Shown here piece after piece: positions 6,301 through 14,694 of a stretch of DNA of 36,248 nt (positions within the stretch are counted from its first letter, which is position 1; every line of letters begins with the position of its first letter). Location of the stretch: positions 1 to 36,248 of the forward strand of contig CALKGI010000040.1 in NCBI GenBank assembly GCA_938085045.1. Direction: 5' to 3'. This DNA is from an uncultured Alteromonadaceae bacterium (lineage in GTDB: Bacteria > Pseudomonadota > Gammaproteobacteria > Enterobacterales > Alteromonadaceae). Position numbers and translations under genes: made by a program. The notes beneath the pieces are model-generated. The model saw only the letters and a program-made list of their open reading frames with translations. It was not told where the DNA came from and did no database searches.

Positions 6301-7959
6301 ATGAAAGATGAATCTAAAAGTAAAAAGCAACTGATAGAAGAGCTTAATGTGCTTCGTCAACAAATTGTTCAACGCTCAATCAGGCCCTCCTGTGCAACTC
6401 ACTGCCATTCACAAAACAAAATCGAAAATGACAACAGCAACGCCCAGTTGCTACAAAGCGATGAACAGCTGACCAACTTACTTATGTCTTTACCTGTGAT
6501 CACTTATGCAGCAAAACCTAGTGGCGATTTTAGTACACTTTATGTCAGTGAAGGCGTGCAGCAAGTCACAGGTTATACGCCGAATGATTTTATATCCCAG
6601 CCCAAGTTTTGGGTGAGCCACATCCATCCCAATGATGTTAAGGGTGTGCTTGCGGGCATGGCGAAATTATTCAAAACGGGCTATTTCAAATCTGAGTATC
6701 GTTTTAAAATCAAAGATGGCAGTTACCGCTGGATTGGTGATGTAATACGACTCATTAAAGACCAAAACGGCGAAGATGATCACCTTGCCGGCATATGGGA
6801 AGACATCACCGAACGTAAATTATTGGAAGCCAAACTGCGTCAATCTTCAAAAATGGAAGCGCTGGGCACACTCGCAGGTGGCATTGCTCATGATTTTAAC
6901 AATATATTGGCCGCCATATTGGGCAATGCCGACATGGGCAGAAAATTAACAACAGGGCAGGATAAAATCTGCAACCATTTTGACAATATTCTTCATAGTG
7001 CTGATAGAGCGGCCAGCCTAGTTAAGCAGATTTTGGCTTTTAGCCGGATGGAATCGACCGTTTTAAAACCCACTAATCTGTCGGTATTGATTGGTGAAGC
7101 GCTCAAAATTGTTGCGTCTACAACACCTGCGAATATCACCATTAAGCAGCAATTACTGGCCGATTGCCCAACCATTTTGGCTGATGCAACTCAGATTTAT
7201 CAGATTATCTTAAACTTGTGCAACAATGCCTACCATGCAATGGAAGATATTACTGGTGAGTTATCTATCACTTTGTCAATGGAGCAATCACTAGATAGGC
7301 CGTTGGGGTATTTGAATCTCACTGTTAAAGATAATGGCTGTGGTATATCTAAAGCCGATCAAGAATGGATATTCGACCCATATTTCACCACAAAAGAAGT
7401 CGGAAAAGGCACCGGTTTGGGATTAGCCGTGGTATTTGGCCTAGTTGAACAGCACGAGGGTAAAATATCAATGCTCAGCAACGTCGGCCAAGGCACTAGT
7501 ATTTCAATCACCTTTCCGGTTAGTGATATGGTTGAGGTGGACGAAAGTGGTGAGGAAGTTAAGTCAAATGAGCAAAAAAATAACGAATTAGGTGTTAAAC
7601 GTATATTGATTGTTGAAGATGAATTGGCAGTATTGCACTTGCACCAAGCGTTCTTTCTCGAATTGGGTTATCTTGTTACCATTTGTGAGAACGGTAAACA
7701 AGCCTTGGCATTATTTGAAGCCGAACCACAGCGTTTTGATTTGGTGCTGACCGACCAAGCCATGCCGTTAATGACAGGTAAGCAATTGGCCAAAAAAATG
7801 CTGAGTATTCGCCCCAATCTGCCGATTGTAATGACTACAGGGTATTCTGACGTGATCAGTGAAGAACAGGCCAAAGCCATCGGTATCTGTCAATATTTAG
7901 TAAAACCGGTCGCACTTGATTATTTGCAGCAACAGATTGAGCGGTGTTTGTTGGGGTAG
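6301..7959 (+). CDS. Hybrid sensor histidine kinase with PAS and receiver domains
   Basis: A 552-residue soluble protein with no membrane segment, so it probably senses a cytoplasmic signal. Domains in order: an N-terminal coiled region (1-55); a PAS/PAC domain (about 58-172, ending GIWEDITERKLLE); a dimerisation/phosphoacceptor domain with H197 in LAGGIAHDFNNILA; a HATPase_c domain (about 290-407) with N-box ILNLCNNAYHAM, DNGCGIS, the F-box DPYFTTK and GTGLGLAVV; and a C-terminal receiver (about 433-550) with the acidic pair ED (439-440), phosphoacceptor D485 (VLTDQAMP) and K535. All catalytic residues are present. No response regulator with an output domain is nearby, so its partner is elsewhere. 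Convergent with the M4 protease gene across a shared terminator. Confidence 0.95.
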   Translation: MKDESKSKKQLIEELNVLRQQIVQRSIRPSCATHCHSQNKIENDNSNAQLLQSDEQLTNLLMSLPVITYAAKPSGDFSTLYVSEGVQQVTGYTPNDFISQPKFWVSHIHPNDVKGVLAGMAKLFKTGYFKSEYRFKIKDGSYRWIGDVIRLIKDQNGEDDHLAGIWEDITERKLLEAKLRQSSKMEALGTLAGGIAHDFNNILAAILGNADMGRKLTTGQDKICNHFDNILHSADRAASLVKQILAFSRMESTVLKPTNLSVLIGEALKIVASTTPANITIKQQLLADCPTILADATQIYQIILNLCNNAYHAMEDITGELSITLSMEQSLDRPLGYLNLTVKDNGCGISKADQEWIFDPYFTTKEVGKGTGLGLAVVFGLVEQHEGKISMLSNVGQGTSISITFPVSDMVEVDESGEEVKSNEQKNNELGVKRILIVEDELAVLHLHQAFFLELGYLVTICENGKQALALFEAEPQRFDLVLTDQAMPLMTGKQLAKKMLSIRPNLPIVMTTGYSDVISEEQAKAIGICQYLVKPVALDYLQQQIERCLLG

Positions 7960-8029
7960 GTTTGTGGTGAGGTTGGTTAAGCGTTGTGGCTTCGTTGGAG
8001 GCTGGTGCGTTGTCAAATATCTTAAAAAC

Positions 8030-8056
8030 AAAAAAGCACCCGAAGGTGCTTTTTTT
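8030..8056. terminator. Bidirectional terminator between kinase and protease genes
   Basis: A symmetric structure: six A's and GCACC (8030-8040), loop CGAA, then GGTGC with seven T's (8045-8056). It serves both convergent genes. Confidence 0.9.
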
Positions 8057-8080
8057 CTAAGTTAAAGCTTTAGCTCATTC

Positions 8081-9901
8081 TTAGTTGTTGTAACCGTAGT
8101 TGATGGTCAAGCCAGAAACGTTAGTGTAACCACGAACGTCTACATGCCAAGTACCAGAAGCTGGAGTGGCGAAAGTACAAGTCTCTTCGTTACCAGTCAA
8201 GTATGGACGACAATCGTAAGTTGAAGTTGTAGACTGTGCGCCGTGACGCATGTACAAGTCAGCATCACCTGTTCCGCCAGTCATGCTTACTTCTAAGTCA
8301 GAAGCGCCAGCTGGAAGGTCTAATGTGTAACGTTTCCATTTACGACGTTTAACAGTGATGTTTTCAACAGAACCGCTTACGTCAGTGTCGCCACCAGGAC
8401 CTGGAGGAGTTGTTCCGCCACAAGCCACGCCAACTGCGGCGAATGCTGCTGTAACGTCAGCTACACTGTAACCTTTGTCGCTAGCTGCGCTTTCAACACC
8501 ACATGCACCGGCATCGAAAGTGCTGTTTGCAGTCCAGTAAGTTTGGTTAGCCAAAGCCATTGTGGCGAAAGCCGATTGTACGTTCCAACCAGCAGTGGTT
8601 GATAACAAGTGGAAGGCTTTGTTGTAAACGCCTGAGCTGTAGTGAACGTCCATGCCGCTAGTGAAGTCACTGGCGTGACCAATTGAACGACCGTCATCAG
8701 TAGGGTCAATCATGTAACGCAATGCGCCAGTACCTTTAAATATTTGCTCACCAACCATCCAGTCGTTTGTGCCATTCATGTAGTACTCAGCAGCTTCACC
8801 AGCCATATCAGAGAAAGCTTCGTTCATGCCGCCAGACATACTTGAGTAAACCAAACCAGAGTTTTGCTCAGTGAAACCGTGGCTTACTTCGTGTGAAGAA
8901 ACGTCAAGGCTTACTAATGGGTAGAAAGTCGTAGCACCGTCACCGAAAGTCATTGCTGAGCCATCCCAGAATGCATTTTCGTAGTTGTTAGAGTAATGAA
9001 CTTTCATCGTCAACTGGAAAGACAACGGGTTAGTACCAACGTAAGCGTTGTACATGTTGAAGATAACGTTACCGAAGTAATGTGCATCATTCAAAGGAGC
9101 ATATGCGCCGTTGATTGCTTGGAAAGTGTTGTTAGTACCAGCAAAAGAATAAGCTGTGTTGCCAGAAGTACCGTTGTTCAAGTTAACAGTTTTAACGTTG
9201 GCGTTGCTCATTACAGAGTTAGAACCACTAGTGGTTACGTCCATTGCGCTGAAATCAGTACCGTAGTTGTATTGACCAGTCTTAGTGTTACCACCTGGAC
9301 CTGTAGCAGAAGCGTGTTGGATATTGTCATAAGACTCAACGATTTCACCAGTTTGTGCATTGATTACAGACACAGGACGTGATGGACCATCTTCAGTTTC
9401 AACAACAAAAGAAGTGCGGAAAACGATGGTAGGCTCGCCGTCGATGATTTGAACGAATTTGTTATTTTGCTTGTTGTAAACTTTAGAAGCGTCTTGACCT
9501 TTAAGGGCGAAAGCCATGGCTTGGTCAGCAGAAAAACGTGTACGAGTCATGAAAGGCTTGTCAGTGTTCAGGTCAAGTACTTCACCTTGAATGTTGGTGA
9601 AAGTGCCCATTGGCGTTTTAGTAGCAGCGATGCTTTGGCCAAATACTGGAATACCGTGGAAAGTTTGTGCGAAGCGAACTTTAGTCAAACCGTTGCCAGC
9701 ATCGATAGTTTTAACAGCTTTCATTTGAACGGCGCTGTCTAGGCCCAACAATTCGTTGATTTTGTCAGAGCTGAAACCTTGAACCATGTCAGCAGCGTTA
9801 AGCTTGCCAGTGTTCAATTCTTGAAGGTTAGCTGCATTGGCAGACAAAGATAAAGCACAGGCTACAGCTGCACAGATTGTTGAGATTTTTTGGATTTTCA
9901 A
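8081..9901 (-). CDS. Secreted M4 (thermolysin/vibriolysin-type) zinc metalloprotease with PPC domain
   Basis: A 606-residue preproprotein. Residues 1-23 are a signal peptide (cleavage after ANA). The FTP/PepSY propeptide spans about 25-200 and the catalytic M4 domain about 200-495: HEVSH (337-341) gives two zinc ligands and the catalytic Glu, E361 in GGMNEAFSD is the third ligand, and H420 (DVHYSSGVYNKAF) is the second catalytic histidine. A GGTTPPGPGG linker leads to a PPC (pre-peptidase C-terminal) domain (about 508-606), usually removed after export or used for surface/substrate binding. The start codon is TTG (9901-9899): a TAA lies two codons upstream in frame and AGAGAG is correctly placed. 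It should act as an extracellular protease for peptide nutrition; type II secretion is usual for the family. Confidence 0.95.
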   Translation of the reverse strand: MKIQKISTICAAVACALSLSANAANLQELNTGKLNAADMVQGFSSDKINELLGLDSAVQMKAVKTIDAGNGLTKVRFAQTFHGIPVFGQSIAATKTPMGTFTNIQGEVLDLNTDKPFMTRTRFSADQAMAFALKGQDASKVYNKQNNKFVQIIDGEPTIVFRTSFVVETEDGPSRPVSVINAQTGEIVESYDNIQHASATGPGGNTKTGQYNYGTDFSAMDVTTSGSNSVMSNANVKTVNLNNGTSGNTAYSFAGTNNTFQAINGAYAPLNDAHYFGNVIFNMYNAYVGTNPLSFQLTMKVHYSNNYENAFWDGSAMTFGDGATTFYPLVSLDVSSHEVSHGFTEQNSGLVYSSMSGGMNEAFSDMAGEAAEYYMNGTNDWMVGEQIFKGTGALRYMIDPTDDGRSIGHASDFTSGMDVHYSSGVYNKAFHLLSTTAGWNVQSAFATMALANQTYWTANSTFDAGACGVESAASDKGYSVADVTAAFAAVGVACGGTTPPGPGGDTDVSGSVENITVKRRKWKRYTLDLPAGASDLEVSMTGGTGDADLYMRHGAQSTTSTYDCRPYLTGNEETCTFATPASGTWHVDVRGYTNVSGLTINYGYNN

Positions 9902-9929
9902 AATTTAAGCTCTCTTGTTTGTTAGATTA

Positions 9930-9935
9930 ATTATA
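9930..9935 (-). promoter_or_regulatory. -10 box of the protease gene
   Basis: A consensus TATAAT on the minus strand, 29 bases upstream of the TTG start. No good -35 box is seen at 16-18 bases, which suggests that an activator is needed. Confidence 0.45.
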
Positions 9936-10165
9936 GTTTTTTGTTTGGCGACGATTGAACTGAATAGGTTTGTACAAATTGCTACAAAACTCTATAAAAG
10001 ACCTATATGTTGCAGTCCCTGTCGCTGATGGGTGGTAATTTATAACAACTTGGTAACAATTACAACATGTTTTGGTCATTTGTTTGTGATTAAGTTAAAA
10101 AATAGTCATGTGTGGATACAAGTGTTTGGTGGGTTGGAGGCTAAGGAAGGGTGGGGCTTCGTCAA

Positions 10166-10469
10166 GGGCTGGTGGTACGGCAATGCTGTTGACTTAAGAA
10201 TAAAAAAACCAAAAACTTATCACCACAGAGGACGCAGAGGACACAGAGAAGGGCAAAAAACAGCAAATTGGATCTTTTTTCTTTTCTCTGTGCTCTTTGC
10301 GCTCTCTCGACAACCGCTGACTGCGTTCTAATTACATACTTCCATATATTAATGTGGTGAAAGATCTTTTAAAGAAAAAACGACCAGCTACTAGAATATC
10401 GCTCCCGTTTGGTAGACCACGTGAAATAGCAACAACCCTAAGTCAACAGCATTGCTGTACCTCCAGCCC
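10166..10469. repeat. ~304-bp element bounded by 33-bp inverted repeats (MITE-like)
   Basis: The arm at 10166-10198 is repeated in reverse complement at 10437-10469 with 30 of 33 bases identical (differences at three single positions). The enclosed DNA has no convincing gene. The right arm ends exactly where the TAG of the acyl-CoA dehydrogenase gene begins (10472-10470). The gap 9902-10469 holds only this element, the nested repeat below and the protease promoter. The arms could be ends of a non-autonomous mobile element or a very long hairpin; no target duplication was identified. Confidence 0.5.
10221..10309. repeat. Intergenic CACAGAGG-type repeat, copy 1, with inverted second half
   Basis: CACCACAGAGGACGCAGAGG followed by ACACAGAGAAG (10221-10251) is mirrored at about 10281-10309 by an imperfect reverse complement (TTTTCTCTGTGCTCTTTGCG). 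This resembles the widespread intergenic repeat family built on CAGAGG/CGGAGG units. A second member lies at 13336-13380. It is nested inside the larger inverted-repeat element. Confidence 0.55.
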
Positions 10470-12356
10470 CTAAGCAAACCTATCAGTACGCTGCAAAAAG
10501 ATATCTTCAGTCGCATTCAATGCAGACGCATCTTCTTTGGCAATAATCTCAGCCTTTGATTTAACACCCGGTAAAATGTTATTCACGTAAAATTGTGCAC
10601 CAGCAATTTTACCTTTGTAAAACGCTTCGTCTTGCGGGTCTTCTAAATTTTCTAGCTTTTTAACCGCAATCACTGCGCCATCGAGCAATAGCCACGAAAG
10701 AGTGACCTCAGCCATCATTTCGAGGAAGCGAGTGGATATGGCAAAAATCATTTCCAGCTTTTGCTGTTTAACCCATTGACCCATGAGTGCGTGGGTTTGG
10801 GCAAAAATGGCTAATGCGTCAGACAACGCATCGGTTTCAGCAAGCATTACGCCAGCATCACGGTTGCGGGCGATGCTGTTCTCTACTTCTTGCTGATACA
10901 GCACCAACAGTTTTGAGCTGCGGCCCATGGCCAGTTTGTCTTTCATTAAATCGGCAGACTGTATAAAGGAGGTGCCTTCCCAAATCGACAGAATTTTCAC
11001 ATCTCTTGCGACCTGCTCTACAGCGTGGTCTTTAACGTATCCATGGCCGCCATAAACCTGAATGGCCAGTTCGGCTACGCGCCATGCCTGATCTGACGTG
11101 TAAGCTTTAACAATTGGGGTTAATAGGTGAACCAACGATTCGTGATGTTTAGCTTGGCTTTTGTATGCGTCAACTTGCTCGGGATGCATTTCGCCAAGTA
11201 CTTGCAAATTGGTGACCCAGCTTTGATGAAAAGTCAGTTTGTGAATGAGTGCGCGGCAGCCTTCGACTTTAGATTTCATTTCTAACAACATACGGCGTAC
11301 GTCGATGTGGTTCATGATTGGCACTTTTTTCGCGCGAGGATTAAAAGCTTCTTTAAAGCCCGTGCCCTGAATACGTTCGCTGGCATAGTTGGCGGCGCTC
11401 ATGTAGGCGCGTCCGGCTAAGCCGAGTGCGTAAATGCCGGTTGAGATTCGCGCCATGTGCATCATGGTAGCCAATTGCTTAAGGCCGATGTTTTCGCGCT
11501 CACCTAAAAGGTAACCCCTACAAACCCCTTTATCTCCAAAGCTAATTTGCGCGGTGGCCATGCCGTGTATGCCCATTTTGTCTTCAAGGCGTAAGCAAGC
11601 AACATGGTTTTCGCTCAGGCTGCCGTCATTTGCAATGTCGCGACGTGGCACAACAAAAACCGACAAACCCGGTGTGCCGGGGCGAGCACCTTCAACGCGG
11701 GCCAATACAATATAAACGATGTTGTCGGTCAGTTCGTGCATACCTGCCGATATGAAAATTTTTCCACCTTCTAGGTGATAGCTACCGTCTTCTTGTGGGA
11801 TGGCTTTGGTGGTGATAGCACCAACATCGCTGCCCGCTTGAGGTTCGGTCATGCAAAGACAAGCGGTCCATTCGTTGGTCGCCAATTGACGACTGAACTT
11901 TTGTTGCAGTGCTTGGGTGCCAAAGCGTTCTATTAAATACATCGCTGGGCTGCAAAAGCCGGGGTAAACCATAAATGACGGGTCGGCACCTTGAAACATT
12001 TCATAAATCATTTGGGTGACAATATAAGGTGCGGCCAAACCGTCATATTTTTGTGGTGAGCTTAAACGCCCCCATTCCGACTGAGTGTATTTTTGCCAGA
12101 TGTCTTTGTAGCATGACGGCAATTGAACAGTGCCATCGTCAAGCAATTTACAACCTTCGCGGTCAGCTTGTTGATAAGCAGGGCCTAATTCGTTGTAGCA
12201 AAAGTCACGGGCATGAAACAACAGCTCCTGAACAAAATCTTTGCTGTATTCGCTGTTGATCTCGGGGTTGAGCAGGTTGTTTTCTATATCAAATTGCTCC
12301 CACAGCAAAAAGTGCAGTTCGCGTAAATCAACGCGGTATTGATTGGTAAAATTCAT
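10470..12356 (-). CDS. Acyl-CoA dehydrogenase, long DmdC-like type
   Basis: A 628-residue flavoprotein, the length of the ~600-residue acyl-CoA dehydrogenases that include 3-methylthiopropanoyl-CoA dehydrogenase (DmdC), rather than the ~380-residue short type. Seen: the FAD/substrate segment CMTEPQAGSDVGAITTKA (168-185), GGKIFISAG, the core VYGGHGYVKDHAVEQVARD, and catalytic base E460 in SIWEGTSFIQ. The C-terminal extension (about 480-628) matches the extra helical domain of this type. It removes two hydrogens from an acyl-CoA to form the enoyl-CoA; the substrate could be a fatty acyl-CoA or methylthiopropionyl-CoA and cannot be fixed from sequence. It starts 9 bases after the TauE/SafE gene, so the two are co-transcribed. 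Confidence 0.92.
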   Translation of the reverse strand: MNFTNQYRVDLRELHFLLWEQFDIENNLLNPEINSEYSKDFVQELLFHARDFCYNELGPAYQQADREGCKLLDDGTVQLPSCYKDIWQKYTQSEWGRLSSPQKYDGLAAPYIVTQMIYEMFQGADPSFMVYPGFCSPAMYLIERFGTQALQQKFSRQLATNEWTACLCMTEPQAGSDVGAITTKAIPQEDGSYHLEGGKIFISAGMHELTDNIVYIVLARVEGARPGTPGLSVFVVPRRDIANDGSLSENHVACLRLEDKMGIHGMATAQISFGDKGVCRGYLLGERENIGLKQLATMMHMARISTGIYALGLAGRAYMSAANYASERIQGTGFKEAFNPRAKKVPIMNHIDVRRMLLEMKSKVEGCRALIHKLTFHQSWVTNLQVLGEMHPEQVDAYKSQAKHHESLVHLLTPIVKAYTSDQAWRVAELAIQVYGGHGYVKDHAVEQVARDVKILSIWEGTSFIQSADLMKDKLAMGRSSKLLVLYQQEVENSIARNRDAGVMLAETDALSDALAIFAQTHALMGQWVKQQKLEMIFAISTRFLEMMAEVTLSWLLLDGAVIAVKKLENLEDPQDEAFYKGKIAGAQFYVNNILPGVKSKAEIIAKEDASALNATEDIFLQRTDRFA

Positions 12357-12365
12357 AATGATGTC

Positions 12366-13259
12366 CTAATGAGGGAGCAATAAATAAAGAAGACCACTTA
12401 AGGTGATCCACAACGATAATGCCATTTTCAGCCGAACAGCACTGATGGCCACGGCCAAGTGGCGAGCGATAAAACCGCCAAAAAGGGCGGCAGGTGCAGC
12501 AAACAACAACACTTTATAGTTAATGGTGTCTGCTAAATTAAGGTAATGGGGTAATGCAAGCCAAACACTGGCAGCAGATACAATCACCGCAACGGTGATA
12601 GAAAAGCGAATGTTAAAACCGACCATCAACAATACAATGGCAAGAATTTCACCTACCCCGATAGACAGCCACCAAGTGATGATGCCGCCGATAAAACTGC
12701 TTAAAACTATCAATGCTTTTTGACTGAGCTTTAATGATGGCGAGCGGATTCTATCGGTTAGTCTTAAGCGATAAAGCATTAACAAACCTATGGTGATTGA
12801 AAAAATGCTGAACAGGTAATGCACATTAAACGGTGGTGTCGGCATGGTTTTTTGAGCGAGTAATAAACCACACATGGCAGCGGGCAGAGTAAGCCACAAC
12901 ACTGAGTTGAGTTGGTCCCAGCAGTGGTCGGCTTTACTTGATTCTCGTCGGGCGAGGGCCAACCAAGTCAAGGTGCCCGAGGTCATACCAAAACATTGAA
13001 TAGCAAAACTCGTCGCCAAAGCCTGCGGCACGCTCAAACCCAGCAATACAAATGCGGGTAAAAACACAATGCCACCGCCCGCGCCAGTTGCGTTGGCAAT
13101 GGTTGCGGCGAACAGGCCAATAATGAAAAAATGTCCGTAATTGCTCACCAACTCAACCGAGTCATGTAAGTCAAATTGGGTTAAGAACATCATCAACAAC
13201 GCGGTCATCGCCATGCTGTAGAAACTTATTCTTATGTAGGAATGGCCTAGTATGGTCAC
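12366..13259 (-). CDS. TauE/SafE family permease (putative sulfite/organosulfur exporter)
   Basis: A 297-residue integral membrane protein with about eight helices in two similar halves. The family signature is seen in the first half (ANATGAGGGIVFLPAFVLLG, then ALATSFAIQCFGMTSGTLTW) and the second half (GVGEILAIVLLMVGFNIRFS; ALFGGFIARHLAVAISAVRL). The N-terminus before residue 15-18 is poorly typical, so an internal ATG could be the true start. Members export sulfite, sulfoacetate or related anions, though few are tested. Co-transcription with a DmdC-like dehydrogenase would fit organosulfur breakdown, which is inference. Confidence 0.88.
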   Translation of the reverse strand: MTILGHSYIRISFYSMAMTALLMMFLTQFDLHDSVELVSNYGHFFIIGLFAATIANATGAGGGIVFLPAFVLLGLSVPQALATSFAIQCFGMTSGTLTWLALARRESSKADHCWDQLNSVLWLTLPAAMCGLLLAQKTMPTPPFNVHYLFSIFSITIGLLMLYRLRLTDRIRSPSLKLSQKALIVLSSFIGGIITWWLSIGVGEILAIVLLMVGFNIRFSITVAVIVSAASVWLALPHYLNLADTINYKVLLFAAPAALFGGFIARHLAVAISAVRLKMALSLWITLSGLLYLLLPH

Positions 13260-13335
13260 TTGAAATTACACCTGTTTGTTTTTATTGTTTTTCATTATCA
13301 CTTATCGATTTTAGTACTCTCTCGCTTTATTTTTT

Positions 13336-13380
13336 GTCTTTCTCCGTGAACCTCCGCGGCTCTGTGCCTCCGTGTGAAGC
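13336..13380. repeat. Intergenic CACAGAGG-type repeat, copy 2
   Basis: Read on the minus strand it starts CTTCACACGGAGGCACAGAG and continues with CCGCGGAGG and TTCACGGAGAAAG, the same kind of 9-base-spaced CGGAGG/CAGAGG units as at 10221. It fills most of the gap between the biosynthetic operon's end and the TauE/SafE gene. No terminator was recognised after the operon unless this repeat serves as one. Confidence 0.55.
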
Positions 13381-13405
13381 TTTTAATTTTCAAGCGAGTA
13401 AGCGC

Positions 13406-14686
13406 CTAAAACAACCAGCTGGCCGTTAGCCGAAGGTTGTTTTGGCTAGGATTTAAACCGAATTCACACAAATCACAACCCTCAAAAAGCTGAAGCTCTA
13501 ACCGCGCCGAAAGGTTGTCGTTAATCGATTTAAGCACTTCAATCCGGTGCAATTTGCTACTGTCATCAAGGCTGATTTGCGTACCAAGGCGCAACTGCCA
13601 CAGGTCTTCGCTTTGCTCTGACATAAACATCAACGAGCCATAACGCTGGCGCGACCAACCCTGACCCATCAAGCCAATGCCTGCCAGTGCCTGATTAATG
13701 TCAAAACCTATATTTTGTGACTGTCCTGTTCTAACCAAATCGGCGCTAGATGCGGCTAATGTGGTGATCTGTTGCCACTGGCTGTCACTGGCACCATGTT
13801 GATTGTAAAAAAACTCGCCGGTAAGCGACCAGCCGTCGACTGCGGCATAAGTAGTGCCTAATACCAAGCGTTGATAGTGCGAACGTTCTTGACCATCCAA
13901 CAAATTCAATTGTCGATAAGGGTGGCGAGTCCATTCGGCGCGAAAGGTGGTTTCGTCACCTAGCAAGGTGCTGAATGTTGCGCCGTAAGCCAATTTCCCC
14001 TCATCTAATTTGTGCACTAAAAACGAAAATTCATGGTCGTTTTGATAGCCCAATCTAACAACCGCCTCACGGTCTATATTCGGACTTTCTGAGTCACTTT
14101 TCACCAAATAACCCGCCAAACTCCAATGCCCACTGTAATATTGGGCGCTGAGCATATCCCAGCCTTTGGCTTGTAAGGGGTTGTCTTGGTCGATGTTTGG
14201 TAAGTTGCGGTTGGGCGTAAGCATATTGGCGATATCGTAGTTGTAGCCGTTGCTCCATTTTGGTGTTTTACGACCCAGTTCTATCACCAAGTTTTGGTCG
14301 AGGCTTTGCCATTGCAATAAACCTTCGAGCAAATAAGTGTCATATCTGTCGCTGTTGTCTAAGTCTGACGAACCCACCATATAACGGCTGTAAACTCTGC
14401 CTCGGGTGCTCCATTGGTCACTCCAGTTACTTTCAAGGCTGGCGTCTAGGCCGACGAAACGGGTGTCGTCATTAAACAAGCTCAAGCCCGGGTTTAACGG
14501 ATGATTGCTGCGTAGGTTATTGTTTTGGTAATAACTTTTTAGCTCAACTCTTGACTGATGAATGTCGTCTTCAATCGCAATTGCTTCCTCTGTAAAGGGG
14601 TCCGCAAAAGGGTCGGCAAACGGGTCGCCTGCAAGTGCCATCGGGCTTGCGAACACAATTAAAAAAGGCCATGTATTTTTCATCAT
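13406..14686 (-). CDS. Outer-membrane beta-barrel protein, last gene of the biosynthetic/export operon
   Basis: A 426-residue protein with a signal peptide (residues 1-19, ending ALA), then a short tandem repeat DPFADPFADPF (21-31). The rest is rich in alternating polar/hydrophobic strands with aromatic girdle residues and ends in LRLTASWLF; a C-terminal Phe on a final beta-strand is the signal for BAM insertion. No specific family was recognised; it could be a porin-like or receptor-like barrel. It is encoded 8 bases after the LolA-like gene, which suggests it is the outer-membrane end of the export route. One Cys pair (CDLC) occurs near the end. Confidence 0.8.
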   Translation of the reverse strand: MMKNTWPFLIVFASPMALAGDPFADPFADPFTEEAIAIEDDIHQSRVELKSYYQNNNLRSNHPLNPGLSLFNDDTRFVGLDASLESNWSDQWSTRGRVYSRYMVGSSDLDNSDRYDTYLLEGLLQWQSLDQNLVIELGRKTPKWSNGYNYDIANMLTPNRNLPNIDQDNPLQAKGWDMLSAQYYSGHWSLAGYLVKSDSESPNIDREAVVRLGYQNDHEFSFLVHKLDEGKLAYGATFSTLLGDETTFRAEWTRHPYRQLNLLDGQERSHYQRLVLGTTYAAVDGWSLTGEFFYNQHGASDSQWQQITTLAASSADLVRTGQSQNIGFDINQALAGIGLMGQGWSRQRYGSLMFMSEQSEDLWQLRLGTQISLDDSSKLHRIEVLKSINDNLSARLELQLFEGCDLCEFGLNPSQNNLRLTASWLF

Positions 14687-14694
14687 CTACCCCG

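Noticed and set aside
10032..10331. 99-residue plus-strand frame downstream of the protease promoter
   Set aside because: It runs through both repeat elements; translation is repeat-derived and has no family.
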